Assembly (NCBI RefSeq): GCF_000766945.1
Contig: NZ_KN266207.1
Coordinates: 875,898-939,897 of the forward strand
Direction of reading: 5' to 3'
Length of the DNA: 64,000 nucleotides
Source of the DNA: Cellvibrio mixtus subsp. mixtus J3-8
Lineage (GTDB): Bacteria > Pseudomonadota > Gammaproteobacteria > Pseudomonadales > Cellvibrionaceae
Part shown: one piece after another, positions 36,994-46,572 of the stretch
Layout of the letters: each line of letters starts with the position of its first letter
How positions within the stretch are numbered: position 1 is the first letter of the stretch
Translations under genes and position numbers: made by a program
Notes under the pieces: generated by a model
Database searches by the model: none
Seen by the model: only the letters and a program-made list of their open reading frames with translations
Told to the model about the DNA's origin: nothing

Positions 36994-38859
36994 TTACTCT
37001 ACGGTAGCAGCATCTTTTAATAGTTTTTGATAGCTCGCAAAATCGTTACGGCCATAAATACTACCTAGCTGAGCTGTAATAGCTGTCTTTTGTTCTGGCG
37101 TAACTTTATCAAAGCTGCCAGCAGTTACACTCTCCAGGACAACAACTGCTAAATCTCCCGAACCAGTTAGAGTGCTGCCATAACTATTGGTGCCTGCCTG
37201 TGGCTTGCTCATAGTGAAGGCATAACGCAACACATCAGCATCAACTTCAGCATTACTTCTAGCGGCAGCTTTAACTTGCTTTAACTCAACTCCATTAGCC
37301 TTGCTTAGCTCCTCAAATTTTCCGCCAGCTTTTAATTCAGCAATTAGCTTGGTTGCCTGATCATTCAAAAGTGTACGCGCTTTCTGATCTTTAAGGGTAT
37401 TAACGATTTGCTCCTTCACATCAGCAATAGGTCTAACCTGTTTTGGTTTGTAATCTGTCTTTTTCAATACGATGACATTGCTTGAATCAAGCTCAATAAC
37501 ATCACTGCTATTACCTTCCTGCAATACTTCCTGAGAAAAAGCCGCTTCCGAAACTTTTGGATTTGCCAATAGATCTTTGCCTTTATTACGCTCGAACAAA
37601 CCGGAATTCTGTACTTTTACTCCCAACTCATGAGCTACATCAGCAAGGCTTTCTGCGTTATAAGCCAAATCCCGCAATTTTTCTAATTGTGCTACAAATA
37701 ATGTTTCAGCTTCAGCACGCTTCAACTGCTCCTCTACACTAGCTTTTTGCTCTTCAAATGTAGGAGGTTCAGATCCTTTTTCTGCTAGTAATTTAATAAA
37801 ATGAGTACCTGCATCAGTTTTAACCGCTGCCGAAGTTTGCCCTACTTTTAACGCAGCCAATGCAGTTTCAAACTCTGCCGGGAAAGCATCTCCTTTTGTA
37901 AAACCAAGATCCCCACCCTGCTCTTTGCTTCCCAAATCGTCAGAATATTCTTTTGCCAGCTTTGCGAAATCTTCACCGGCTGCCAATTTTTCAGTCACAA
38001 GTTTGATTTTTTCTGCATTATTATTTTCAATCAAGATATGCGCTGCATGACGCTCAGTCGCTGCAACAAAGGATGATAAGTTTTGTTCGTATTGCTTGCG
38101 GATTTGTTCTTCAGTAACAGAAACAGTTTTAACTAACTCTGAAACACTCAAACTAATGTAATCAACAGAAACTTGTTCATCACTAGTAAATGCCTGCTGA
38201 TTAGCATTGTAGTAAGTTTGAATTTCATTCTCATCAATCGTGATACCTTCGCGAATTTTTGCAGAAGGCAATATCACATAAGATAAGTCTCGAGACTGGA
38301 AGCTCAACGCCACAATATCATTAAGCTGCGCAGGAGTTGCAAAAGCAGTAGCAGTCAACCCGGATTGAAGCTGGTTTATAACCAGCTCTTCGGAAAGCAA
38401 CTTCGTATAAGTGCCATGCGTATAACCCATGTTACGCAACAATTGTTGATAACGATTATTATCAAAAGCGCCTGATTCATTTTTAAATTGCTGCGAATTG
38501 CTAATTTGTTCGTGAAGATAATTATTCCCGATTGTCATACCTGAACCATCGGCCGCTTGAAACAAAACTTTGCGCTGGACAAGATTCTCAATAACAGGTT
38601 TACGCAAATATTCATCACTCAAAAATTCAGCAGGAATTTGATCTCCATAGGTATTAAGCATTTGTTGCTTTTGATTTCCTATTGCTCGCGCAACATCAGT
38701 CTCGGTAATTACTTCACCATTTACTTTTGCGGCCTGATTAGCTGAAGTGTCCCAATTAAATAGAGCCTCAACACCAGTGAGAGCAAAAATGATTACAAGA
38801 AATCCAATTAAAATAAAAGAGATAACGCCTCTGGAATTGTCTCTGAGGTTCTGTAACAT
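36994..38859 (-). CDS. ppiD: periplasmic folding chaperone / PPIase PpiD
   Basis: Membrane-anchored chaperone at the Sec translocon that helps newly exported proteins. The 621-residue protein has an N-terminal helix (about 15-34), a SurA-N-like domain, one parvulin-type PPIase domain (about 260-360, with AAHILI, GGDLGF and TDAGTHFIKL) and a C-terminal chaperone domain. It follows hupB, the standard gamma-proteobacterial order, but a terminator lies between them, so it likely has its own promoter. Confidence 0.95.
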   Translation of the reverse strand: MLQNLRDNSRGVISFILIGFLVIIFALTGVEALFNWDTSANQAAKVNGEVITETDVARAIGNQKQQMLNTYGDQIPAEFLSDEYLRKPVIENLVQRKVLFQAADGSGMTIGNNYLHEQISNSQQFKNESGAFDNNRYQQLLRNMGYTHGTYTKLLSEELVINQLQSGLTATAFATPAQLNDIVALSFQSRDLSYVILPSAKIREGITIDENEIQTYYNANQQAFTSDEQVSVDYISLSVSELVKTVSVTEEQIRKQYEQNLSSFVAATERHAAHILIENNNAEKIKLVTEKLAAGEDFAKLAKEYSDDLGSKEQGGDLGFTKGDAFPAEFETALAALKVGQTSAAVKTDAGTHFIKLLAEKGSEPPTFEEQKASVEEQLKRAEAETLFVAQLEKLRDLAYNAESLADVAHELGVKVQNSGLFERNKGKDLLANPKVSEAAFSQEVLQEGNSSDVIELDSSNVIVLKKTDYKPKQVRPIADVKEQIVNTLKDQKARTLLNDQATKLIAELKAGGKFEELSKANGVELKQVKAAARSNAEVDADVLRYAFTMSKPQAGTNSYGSTLTGSGDLAVVVLESVTAGSFDKVTPEQKTAITAQLGSIYGRNDFASYQKLLKDAATVE

Positions 38860-38993
38860 TTTAAACTCCTAGCTTGGAAGAAAGCGTTTTGCGCAAAAGG
38901 TATCGCACAAAGAAACCTAATAATTAATTATTCGATGTTAAAAGGCATTAATTTGTAATCGTTAAATATATATACAAAAGCCACATCACTAAG

Positions 38994-39021
38994 AAAAAGG
39001 CGCATATAAATGCGCCTTTTT
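38994..39021 (-). terminator. terminator downstream of hupB
   Basis: AAAAAGGCGCAT and ATGCGCCTTTTT form a 12-bp stem with a 4-nt loop and a T-run in the leftward direction, 35 bases after the hupB stop. Confidence 0.92.
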
Positions 39022-39055
39022 GCATCTCCGATTATTTATCGGAAATAACTATCAA

Positions 39056-39328
39056 TCAATTGACAGCGTCTTTAAGAGCTTTACCGGGTTTGAATCCAGG
39101 TACTTTTGCTGCAGCAATTTTAATTTCCGCACCTGTTTGAGGATTACGTCCAGTACGAGCAGCGCGCTCTTTCACTGCAAACGTACCAAAGCCTACCAGA
39201 ACAACAGAATCACCATTCTTCAGGGCACCAGTGATACTTTCCACTACCGCATCCAAGGCACGTCCGGCAGCTGCTTTAGGAATATCCGCAGATGCGGCAA
39301 TAGCTTCAATCAGCTCAGTTTTGTTCAC
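39056..39328 (-). CDS. hupB: DNA-binding protein HU-beta
   Basis: Histone-like nucleoid protein, 90 residues, the usual HU length. The start is a GTG ([10 protein letters not shown]) at 39328, with AAAGGGG 6 nt upstream; a longer ATG frame to 39448 adds 40 residues unlike HU and is rejected. Visible features are the FGTF segment and the DNA-binding arm RTGRNPQTG, followed by [10 protein letters not shown]. It lies downstream of lon with about 200 nt between, which likely holds its promoter. Confidence 0.97.
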   Translation of the reverse strand: MNKTELIEAIAASADIPKAAAGRALDAVVESITGALKNGDSVVLVGFGTFAVKERAARTGRNPQTGAEIKIAAAKVPGFKPGKALKDAVN

Positions 39329-39531
39329 ACTTAACCCCTTTTGATTATTTGTTTCTAAAAACACAGCACAAATTAATGTCGCGAATAATTTACTTGGCTG
39401 CGCAGCAAATGAATTGCGATTTATACCAACAGTGTCGGAGAGGGTCAAGGAAAGCTTACAGCTTTACACAAAACCCGCCGAACACTGATCACAAAACAAC
39501 CTGATGCACCTTTTTTGCAATAAAGCACTCT

Positions 39532-41952
39532 TTAATGCGTATTTAACCGAGCGTCTGTTTCTGGCGCTTTTTGCGCCGCCTTTTCCAGGGCCCGATACTC
39601 TTCATCACTGAGTGGCTTGGGATGGAATTGCAGAGCGATATCAAGAACCTCATCAATCCATTTAACAGGCTTAATCACTAAATCTGCTTTTATGTTGGCC
39701 GGAATCTCTTTCAGGTCACGCTCATTATCAGCAGGAATGATAACAGTCCGGATTCCTCCGCGATGTGCGGCTAGTAGCTTTTCTTTCAATCCGCCAATGC
39801 GAAGAACTTCGCCACGCAAAGTGATTTCTCCTGTCATGGCTACATCTGCTTTGACAGGTATACCGGTCAATACAGACACCAACGCGGTACACATAGCAAT
39901 GCCCGCACTTGGCCCGTCTTTCGGAGTCGCACCTTCAGGAACATGTATGTGCACATCTACCTTTTCATGATGGTCTGGTGCGATACCCAATGCCTGACCT
40001 CGAGAACGAACCACAGTTAGTGCAGCTTGAATGGACTCTTGCATCACATCACCGAGGGATCCAGTCTTAATGATCCGGCCTTTACCAGCAACTGCAGAGG
40101 ATTCAATTGTGAGCAACTCTCCCCCGACTTGCGTCCAAGCCAATCCGGTCACCTGACCAATCTGATCTTTACTCTCGGCTTTGCCAAAATCAAATTTTCT
40201 AACGCCTAACAAATCCTCAAGCAAATCACTGCCAATAATATCTGCCTTATTGCTTTTACCTTTTACATGAAGCGTAACTACCTTACGGCAAATTTTAGCG
40301 ATTTCACGTTCAAGTCCGCGAACCCCAGCCTCGCGAGTGTAGTAACGGATAATATCTTTAATTGCTTCGTTTGCGATTTTGATTTCAGATTCTTTCAGTC
40401 CATTGGCCTTCATTTGCTTGGGTATTAAATAACGCACTGCGATATTTAATTTTTCATCCTCGGTGTAACCAGGAATTCGAATAACTTCCATCCGATCCAA
40501 TAATGGGCCGGGAATATTCATCGAGTTGGATGTACAAACAAACATCACATCAGATAAGTCGTAATCAACTTCTAAATAATGATCATTAAAATGACTATTT
40601 TGCTCTGGATCCAATACCTCCAATAAAGCGGATGCAGGATCACCACGATTATCCATTCCCATTTTGTCAATTTCATCAAGCAAGAAAAGCGGATTCTTTA
40701 CACCTACTTTCGCCATTTTCTGAATTAACTTTCCTGGTAAAGAGCCAATGTAAGTCCGGCGATGCCCGCGAATTTCCGCTTCATCGCGCACACCACCAAG
40801 CGCCATGCGAACAAACTCACGATTAGTAGCTCGTGCAATGGATTCACCCAATGATGTTTTACCAACCCCGGGAGGACCCACCAGGCAAAGGATTGGTCCC
40901 TTTACCTTCTTAACACGCTGCTGGACAGCCAGATACTCCAGGATTCGCTCTTTTACCTCTTCCAAACCGAAATGATCTTTATTTAGCACCTCTTCAGCCC
41001 GGACTAAATCATTTCGCACCTTGCTGCGCTTACTCCAAGGCACCTTGATCATCCAATCAATGTATGCGCGGAGAACCGATGCTTCAGCGGACATTGGTGA
41101 CATCATCTTTAATTTGTTGAGCTCAGTGCGCGCTTTTTCTTCTGCGTCTTTTGGCATGGCGGCAGAGAGAATTTTCTTTTCCAGTTCATCAACCTCATTT
41201 ACCTCTTCACCCAACTCTCCCAATTCCTTTTGAATAGCCTTGATTTGTTCATTGAGGTAATACTCACGTTGACTTTTCTCCATTTGCTTTTTAACGCGCC
41301 CACGGATTTTCTTTTCAACATGGAATAAATCCACTTCTGCATCCATTAAATCCAGCAATAATTCGATGCGGGCATGAATATCAGCAATTTCCAATATGGA
41401 TTGCTTCTTAGACAAATCCAAAGACATATGCGCCGCAATTGTATCGGCCAAGCGCCCAGGTTCATCTATTCCTGATAATGACGTAATAACTTCGACAGGG
41501 ACTTTTTTGCTCAGGTTTACATACTGTTCAAATTGGCCGATTGCAGAGGCAACCAAGGCGCGCGCCTCTGCCCCTTCAACATTGGGGCCTGTAACAATTT
41601 CTGCATTTGCTTTAAAGAACCCACCAACATCTTCTATCGATTCAATCCTGGCGCGCTCTCGTCCCTCAATCAAAACCTTGACGGTTCCGTCTGGTAACTT
41701 AAGCAACTGCAATATGGTTGCCACCGTTCCAATTTCATATAAATCTTCAGCCTTGGGCTCATCTTGCTGGGGATTTCTTTGCGCTACTAAAAGTACCTGC
41801 TTATCTGCAGCCATAGCCCTTTCCAGGGCCTCAATGGATTTGCCTCTTCCAACAAACAAAGGCGTAACCATATGCGGATATACAACTACATCACGCAACG
41901 GCAGTAAGGGAATATCAGTAATACGGGGTTCGAGTGGGGTTTCAGCGACCAT
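39532..41952 (-). CDS. lon: ATP-dependent protease Lon
   Basis: Cytoplasmic AAA+ serine protease for damaged and regulatory proteins. From the ATG at 41952 (GAGG upstream) it has 806 residues; the longer frame to 42009 adds an unconserved leader. It has the N-terminal Lon substrate domain, a coiled coil, Walker A GPPGVGKTS at 359-367, Walker B PLFLLDEIDK, and the catalytic dyad Ser682 (PKDGPSAG) and Lys723 (GGLKEK). A sigma-32-like promoter lies directly upstream, and a terminator separates it from clpX. Confidence 0.97.
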   Translation of the reverse strand: MVAETPLEPRITDIPLLPLRDVVVYPHMVTPLFVGRGKSIEALERAMAADKQVLLVAQRNPQQDEPKAEDLYEIGTVATILQLLKLPDGTVKVLIEGRERARIESIEDVGGFFKANAEIVTGPNVEGAEARALVASAIGQFEQYVNLSKKVPVEVITSLSGIDEPGRLADTIAAHMSLDLSKKQSILEIADIHARIELLLDLMDAEVDLFHVEKKIRGRVKKQMEKSQREYYLNEQIKAIQKELGELGEEVNEVDELEKKILSAAMPKDAEEKARTELNKLKMMSPMSAEASVLRAYIDWMIKVPWSKRSKVRNDLVRAEEVLNKDHFGLEEVKERILEYLAVQQRVKKVKGPILCLVGPPGVGKTSLGESIARATNREFVRMALGGVRDEAEIRGHRRTYIGSLPGKLIQKMAKVGVKNPLFLLDEIDKMGMDNRGDPASALLEVLDPEQNSHFNDHYLEVDYDLSDVMFVCTSNSMNIPGPLLDRMEVIRIPGYTEDEKLNIAVRYLIPKQMKANGLKESEIKIANEAIKDIIRYYTREAGVRGLEREIAKICRKVVTLHVKGKSNKADIIGSDLLEDLLGVRKFDFGKAESKDQIGQVTGLAWTQVGGELLTIESSAVAGKGRIIKTGSLGDVMQESIQAALTVVRSRGQALGIAPDHHEKVDVHIHVPEGATPKDGPSAGIAMCTALVSVLTGIPVKADVAMTGEITLRGEVLRIGGLKEKLLAAHRGGIRTVIIPADNERDLKEIPANIKADLVIKPVKWIDEVLDIALQFHPKPLSDEEYRALEKAAQKAPETDARLNTH

Positions 41953-41997
41953 TGGATCCTCTCTTCTCTGGCGGCAGCTATAACTGCCATAGAACAA

Positions 41998-42026
41998 GAT
42001 TGGGGGCAAAAAGGGGCAATTACAAG
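41998..42026 (-). promoter_or_regulatory. candidate heat-shock (sigma-32) promoter of lon
   Basis: On the minus strand: CTTGTAA at 42026-42020, then about 13 nt, then CCCCCAATC ending at 41998. This is close to the sigma-32 pattern CTTGAAA, 13-14 nt, CCCCATNT, and would start transcription about 40 nt before the lon ATG. Confidence 0.6.
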
Positions 42027-42046
42027 TTTACCGGAGGAGAAAAAAC

Positions 42047-42074
42047 AAAAAGAGCGCTAAATTGCGCTCTTTTT
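42047..42074 (-). terminator. terminator downstream of clpX
   Basis: AAAAAGAGCGC and GCGCTCTTTTT form an 11-bp stem with a 6-nt loop and T-runs on both sides. It lies about 30 nt after the clpX stop and just upstream of the lon promoter. Confidence 0.92.
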
Positions 42075-42106
42075 GTTTTTCCTGAATAAAAATCACTCAG
42101 GATTTA

Positions 42107-43405
42107 TTATTCATCAGCTGCAGCTTTTGGTTGCTTTTCAGCAGTTTCATATACCAACAATGGCTCAGACTCGCCTTTTATAACTGACTCATCAACTACA
42201 ACCTTGACAACATGCTCTTCAGCTGGAATTCGATACATCGTATCAAGCAATACCGATTCCATAATTGAACGTAGACCACGGGCACCGGTCTTACGCTCAA
42301 GTGCGCGCTCCGCAACCGCGTCCAACGCATCCGTCCTGAAATCAATTTGAACACCTTCCATCTCGAATAATCTTGCATATTGCTTGGTCAATGCATTACG
42401 AGGCTCAGTGAGAATTTGAATCAATGCGGCTTTATCTAACTCATCCAATGTTGCGATGACAGGTAAGCGTCCTACAAACTCAGGAATTAAGCCATATCTC
42501 ACCAAATCCTCTGGTTCCAGATCGTGTAACGTTTCGCCAAAGTTTCTCTTTTCATCTTTGCTCTTAACTTCAGCACCGAATCCAATACCACCTTTTTCCG
42601 AACGATCTCGAATAACCTTGTCCAGCCCCGCAAAAGCTCCACCGCATATAAATAGGATATTTGATGTGTCTACTTGTAAAAACTCTTGCTGGGGATGTTT
42701 ACGTCCACCTTGAGGAGGAACAGATGCAACAGTACCTTCAATTAACTTTAACAATGCCTGTTGGACACCTTCACCCGACACATCTCTGGTGATTGATGGA
42801 TTATCGGACTTACGAGAAATTTTATCGATTTCATCAATGTAAACAATACCTTGCTGCGCCTTTTCAACATCATAGTCGCACTTTTGCAACAATTTCTGAA
42901 TGATGTTTTCTACATCCTCACCCACATATCCCGCTTCGGTTAGGGTAGTAGCGTCTGCAATTGTAAAGGGGACATCCAGTAATCGAGCAAGCGTTTCTGC
43001 AAGCAAAGTCTTACCACTGCCTGTAGGACCAACTAAAAGGATATTACTTTTGCCTAACTCAACTTGCTCTTTATCTTTGCCGGCCTTGTCACCAAAACGC
43101 AAACGCTTGTAATGATTATAAACAGCTACCGCCAATACCTTCTTGGCCCTCTTTTGACCAATTACATATTGATCAAGGATTGCTGATATCTCATGCGGTT
43201 TCGGCAATTTTTCTGAATTGCCTTCAGTGGCATTTTCCTGAATTTCTTCGCGGATAATGTCGTTACACAAATCAACACATTCATCGCAAATGAAAACGGA
43301 TGGGCCCGCAATTAGCTTACGAACCTCATGCTGGCTTTTGCCACAAAAAGAGCAATACAGTAACTTTCCGCTTTTATCACCTGAGTCACTAGTGTGATCG
43401 GTCAT
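42107..43405 (-). CDS. clpX: ClpXP protease ATP-binding subunit ClpX
   Basis: AAA+ unfoldase feeding substrates to ClpP. The 432-residue protein has the N-terminal zinc domain (C18-x2-C21, C40-x2-C43), Walker A GPTGSGKT at 126-133, a Walker B YIDEIDK, and the ClpP-docking IGF loop within GGIGFGAEV. It lies 130 nt downstream of clpP, enough for its own promoter. Confidence 0.97.
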   Translation of the reverse strand: MTDHTSDSGDKSGKLLYCSFCGKSQHEVRKLIAGPSVFICDECVDLCNDIIREEIQENATEGNSEKLPKPHEISAILDQYVIGQKRAKKVLAVAVYNHYKRLRFGDKAGKDKEQVELGKSNILLVGPTGSGKTLLAETLARLLDVPFTIADATTLTEAGYVGEDVENIIQKLLQKCDYDVEKAQQGIVYIDEIDKISRKSDNPSITRDVSGEGVQQALLKLIEGTVASVPPQGGRKHPQQEFLQVDTSNILFICGGAFAGLDKVIRDRSEKGGIGFGAEVKSKDEKRNFGETLHDLEPEDLVRYGLIPEFVGRLPVIATLDELDKAALIQILTEPRNALTKQYARLFEMEGVQIDFRTDALDAVAERALERKTGARGLRSIMESVLLDTMYRIPAEEHVVKVVVDESVIKGESEPLLVYETAEKQPKAAADE

Positions 43406-43434
43406 TGGCCCACTCCATCAAAATTTCTATAACA

Positions 43435-43463
43435 ATTGTCAGGTCGAAGAGCCAAATTTCAAG
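43435..43463 (-). promoter_or_regulatory. candidate promoter of clpX
   Basis: On the minus strand CTTGAAA (43463-43457) is a perfect sigma-32 -35, but the element 13 nt later, CCTGACAAT, only partly matches CCCCAT. The same bases read as TTGAAA, 16 nt, GACAAT for the housekeeping factor. Which is used cannot be told. Confidence 0.35.
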
Positions 43464-43535
43464 CTATCAGAGTAGAATTTGGCACTTTTCTCACCTTTTA
43501 TCTTGACTAAAAATCAAAAAATTTGACAATTAAAG

Positions 43536-44174
43536 CTATTTGGTTGGCTGAATTCGCTTTTCAATAACCGCATCAACCAAGCCATATTCTTTAGCCTGGT
43601 GCGCAGACATGAAGTTATCGCGCTCAGTGTCTACTTCTATTTTCTCAATTGGTTGACCCGAATGGAAAGCCATCAGTTCATTCAATTTAGCCCGAATTTT
43701 TAGTATTTCTTGCGCCTGAATATGAATATCGGATGCTTGCCCTTGAGCGCCACCGCTTGGCTGATGAATCATTACACGTGAATTTGGTAGACAAAAACGC
43801 TTACCCTTCGCTCCCGCATTTAACAAGAATGCACCCATGCTGCATGCCTGACCGATGCACATAGTGCTGACATCTGGTTTTATAAATTGCATGGTATCGT
43901 ATATTGACATCCCAGCCGTTACTGAACCGCCAGGAGAGTTGATATATAAATGAATATCTTTATCCGGATTTTCAGCTTCAAGAAATAATAGTTGAGCAAC
44001 CACAAGATTCGCCATGTAATCTTCTACAGGCCCTACTAAAAATATAACGCGCTCTTTCAGCAATCGGGAATATATGTCGAAAGACCGCTCCCCCCTTGCC
44101 GTCTGCTCAATAACAATAGGAACTAAACCGCTATTAATTGTAGAAGAATGGGAATTCATATATTCGTATGACAT
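43536..44174 (-). CDS. clpP: ATP-dependent Clp protease proteolytic subunit
   Basis: Serine peptidase that forms the tetradecameric chamber of ClpXP. The 212-residue protein has the triad Ser112 (GQACSMGA), His137 (MIHQPSGG) and Asp186, in register with E. coli pro-ClpP, and a short N-terminal propeptide. It lies between tig and clpX in the conserved order. Confidence 0.97.
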   Translation of the reverse strand: MSYEYMNSHSSTINSGLVPIVIEQTARGERSFDIYSRLLKERVIFLVGPVEDYMANLVVAQLLFLEAENPDKDIHLYINSPGGSVTAGMSIYDTMQFIKPDVSTMCIGQACSMGAFLLNAGAKGKRFCLPNSRVMIHQPSGGAQGQASDIHIQAQEILKIRAKLNELMAFHSGQPIEKIEVDTERDNFMSAHQAKEYGLVDAVIEKRIQPTK

Positions 44175-44312
44175 CGTGCATTTTGTCCTTAAGCGGGCTT
44201 TTATAGCATCGCCAAATTTGAGAACTGTTAGGTTTTGACATTAGAGAGCTTAACCCGTGATGGGATTATATGCCAGTATAAAGAGGGATTTTGGGAGGTA
44301 TTCGAAGAAGGG

Positions 44313-44342
44313 AAAGCTGCAAAACGAGTGTTTTGCAGCTTT
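44313..44342 (-). terminator. hairpin downstream of tig
   Basis: AAAGCTGCAAAAC and GTTTTGCAGCTTT form a 13-bp stem with a 4-nt loop, 10 nt after the tig stop. The T-run is good on the + strand but short (TTTCCC) in the leftward direction, so it may attenuate rather than fully stop tig transcripts before clpP. Confidence 0.65.
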
Positions 44343-44351
44343 TTTAAACAA

Positions 44352-45665
44352 TTAACGCTGAGCGTTGGCTTTAATGATTTCGTCGTAGTTGGTTTCCAAA
44401 TCAACAACTTTCGCCTGACCTAAAATATAATCAACTACCTGGTCTTCAAGAACTGCCGATTCCACACCAGCCAGCAACTCCTGGTTACCGTTATAGTATT
44501 CAACAACTTCTTTAGGCTCTTGGTATGTAGAAGCAATTTCTTCAATCATTGCGCGGACACGCTTGGCATCCGGCTTAAGTTTATTAGCTTTTACAATTTC
44601 GCCAACAATCAAACCCAGAGTAACGCGGCGAGTAGCCTCTTCCTGGAACATAGTGTCCGGAAGCAAAGACTTCACATCAAAATTTTGCTGCTGCCCACCA
44701 AATCGTTGCAACATTTGATTACGCAAAACCTCAACTTCATTAGCAACTAACGCTTTCGGCACTTCAGTGGTATGAGAAGCAATTAACGCATCCATTACCT
44801 GACCCTTTACCTTGGCTTTAAGCGCATTAGCCAATTCACGATCCATATTGGCTTTAACTTCTTTACGGAACTGCTTCTCGCCGCCTTTTTCTACTCCAAA
44901 CTTTTGGAAAAACTCTTTTTTGAGCTCTGGTAATTGCGCTTCAAAAACGTTATTTACAGTGATAACGAATTCAGCGGCAGCACCTTTCAACTCTTCCGCC
45001 TGGTAATCATCAGGGAAGGTTACTGAAACAGTTTTTTTCTCACCCGCTTTCAAACCTACGATACCGTCTTCAAAACCAGGAATCATAGATTTTGAACCCA
45101 GCACCAATTTATGGTTATCAGCCTTGCCGCCGGCAAACTCAACGCCATCTTTAGTGCCAACAAAGTTGATATCAACCTGATCACCATCTGCCGCAGCACG
45201 ATCTACCACAGACCAGGTAGCCTGATGCTTGCGCAACACTTCGATCATGTTGTCTACATCAGCTTCAGTCACCTCAGCCTTATAACGATTAATCTCATAA
45301 GCAGAAAGGTCACTAAGGGCAACACTTGGATAAACCTCAAAAGTCGCCACATATTCCAGATCTTGCCCGACAGCCAATTGTTTTGGTTGAATAGAAGGCT
45401 GACCAGCTGGTTTTACATTTTCTTTCTGTACAGCAGCGTAGAACGAACGACTAATTACATCACCAACAACTTCTTGACGAATGCCAGCACCAAAACGTTG
45501 CTTAACTACAGACAGGGGCACTTTGCCTTTGCGGAAACCTTTAATGCTGACATTGCGAGCAGCTTGCTTCAAACGATTTTCAACTTCGTTTTCAACTTGC
45601 TCCGCAGGTACGCCTACTGTCAGGCGACGTTCCAATCCAGATGTTGTTTCAAGTGAAACCTGCAT
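44352..45665 (-). CDS. tig: trigger factor
   Basis: Ribosome-bound chaperone and peptidyl-prolyl isomerase. The 437-residue protein begins MQVSLETTSGLERRL, has the ribosome-docking GFRKGKVP at 43-50, an FKBP-type PPIase domain (about 155-245) and the helical C-terminal chaperone cavity. A tRNA-Leu gene lies just upstream on the same strand, as in Pseudomonas. Confidence 0.97.
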   Translation of the reverse strand: MQVSLETTSGLERRLTVGVPAEQVENEVENRLKQAARNVSIKGFRKGKVPLSVVKQRFGAGIRQEVVGDVISRSFYAAVQKENVKPAGQPSIQPKQLAVGQDLEYVATFEVYPSVALSDLSAYEINRYKAEVTEADVDNMIEVLRKHQATWSVVDRAAADGDQVDINFVGTKDGVEFAGGKADNHKLVLGSKSMIPGFEDGIVGLKAGEKKTVSVTFPDDYQAEELKGAAAEFVITVNNVFEAQLPELKKEFFQKFGVEKGGEKQFRKEVKANMDRELANALKAKVKGQVMDALIASHTTEVPKALVANEVEVLRNQMLQRFGGQQQNFDVKSLLPDTMFQEEATRRVTLGLIVGEIVKANKLKPDAKRVRAMIEEIASTYQEPKEVVEYYNGNQELLAGVESAVLEDQVVDYILGQAKVVDLETNYDEIIKANAQR

Positions 45666-45732
45666 ATGTGCCTCGTGAGATAACTAATGTTTGGCGGTCG
45701 ATCAGGGGCTTATTATAAAACCCCGTAGAATA

Positions 45733-45817
45733 TGGTGCGGACGGAGAGACTCGAACTCTCACACCTTGCGGCGCCAGAACCTAAACCTGGTGTGTCTACC
45801 AATTTCACCACGTCCGC
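45733..45817 (-). tRNA. tRNA-Leu (UAG)
   Basis: An 85-nt gene with CCA encoded. The acceptor stem GCGGACG pairs with CGTCCGC, the D-arm contains AAATTGGTAGAC, and a class II variable arm (CGCCGCAAGGTG-like) is followed by the T-arm GAGTTCGAGTCTC. The anticodon TAG lies at 45783-45781, by close match to E. coli tRNA-Leu(UAG). It is 67 nt upstream of tig. Confidence 0.96.
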
Positions 45818-45982
45818 ATTGGATCACCTTTTCTTACATGGAAGATAGGTGCTGACTAAATCTTACTGCGCATTAACTATTTGATTTTTAATGTTTTTTA
45901 TAAAAATCATCGGGTCGGTCGCGCGAAGGGTGCTGATTGTGCCACAGTCATTATGTGGCTTCAACTTTTTATGCATTTCTCA

Positions 45983-46507
45983 TTAATACTCAGCGCCAGT
46001 TTGACGCTGACGCAAAACCATAGTCTTGAACTCACCAATCCAATTTTTAAGCAATTCAGAATTCAATGCTGTATGAACAGGCTCAACCTGGGTCAAGTCC
46101 ACAACCTCAATGAAGTTTTCAGCCCCGAAAGCTTTCTTTTCAATTTTTTTTGGGGGGGATTTAAAAACCTGCAAATGATACCGCAGAACATCTCTTAGCC
46201 AACTCCCTTCCCGGTTCTCAAGCTCCTGCAATTCAACAACCTCCGACGGGCACTTTCCCAATTCATGCAATGAAGAGGATAGTTCTCCAAGGGAGTTGAT
46301 GGTTTCAGGATTTTTAATACCATTGTTCTCCGCCAGCTCACGCAAGTAAAAATGGAAAGCTGTATATAAATGAAGCAATGATGACTCATAGGCTGCTTGC
46401 CGCTGAAACTGCTGGCCGGCTGTTGCATCAGAAGCATTATCTGCAAGGAAAAGAATTGCTGTAGCGAAACCAAGTTTTTGGTTAACCAGGGATAGGTGAT
46501 TGCTCAT
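45983..46507 (-). CDS. conserved hypothetical protein, DUF6586-like
   Basis: A 174-residue, mainly helical soluble protein without signal peptide or membrane segment. It resembles the conserved gene next to topA in Pseudomonas, annotated as DUF6586, by my recollection. Near the C-terminus the coding strand holds a C7-A8 run (46158-46144). It lies downstream of topA on the same strand, separated by a hairpin. Function unknown. Confidence 0.7.
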   Translation of the reverse strand: MSNHLSLVNQKLGFATAILFLADNASDATAGQQFQRQAAYESSLLHLYTAFHFYLRELAENNGIKNPETINSLGELSSSLHELGKCPSEVVELQELENREGSWLRDVLRYHLQVFKSPPKKIEKKAFGAENFIEVVDLTQVEPVHTALNSELLKNWIGEFKTMVLRQRQTGAEY

Positions 46508-46544
46508 GTAAATAAGTGCGATGAAAAATATGGATGCGAATTAA

Positions 46545-46568
46545 AATGGCCAGCATTAGCTGGCCATT
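46545..46568 (-). terminator. hairpin at the 3' end of topA reading
   Basis: AATGGCCAG and CTGGCCATT form a 9-bp stem with a 6-nt loop. In the leftward direction TTTTAATT follows. It lies 4 nt after the topA stop and just upstream of the DUF6586-like start. Confidence 0.7.
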
Positions 46569-46572
46569 AATA

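Noticed and set aside
39329-39448. 40-residue N-terminal extension of HU-beta
   Set aside because: HU proteins are about 90 residues and begin at the conserved NKTEL; a GTG with AAAGGGG fits that start.
41396-41983. 195-codon open frame antisense to lon
   Set aside because: It is a shadow of the highly conserved lon coding sequence, has no ribosome-binding site and no recognisable motif.
45111-45656. 181-codon open frame antisense to tig
   Set aside because: Lies wholly inside tig, whose product is unmistakable; the antisense product is low-complexity and without motif.
45705-45724. GGGG/CCCC hairpin between tRNA-Leu and tig
   Set aside because: The stem is interrupted and AT-rich with no T-run; not convincing as a terminator.
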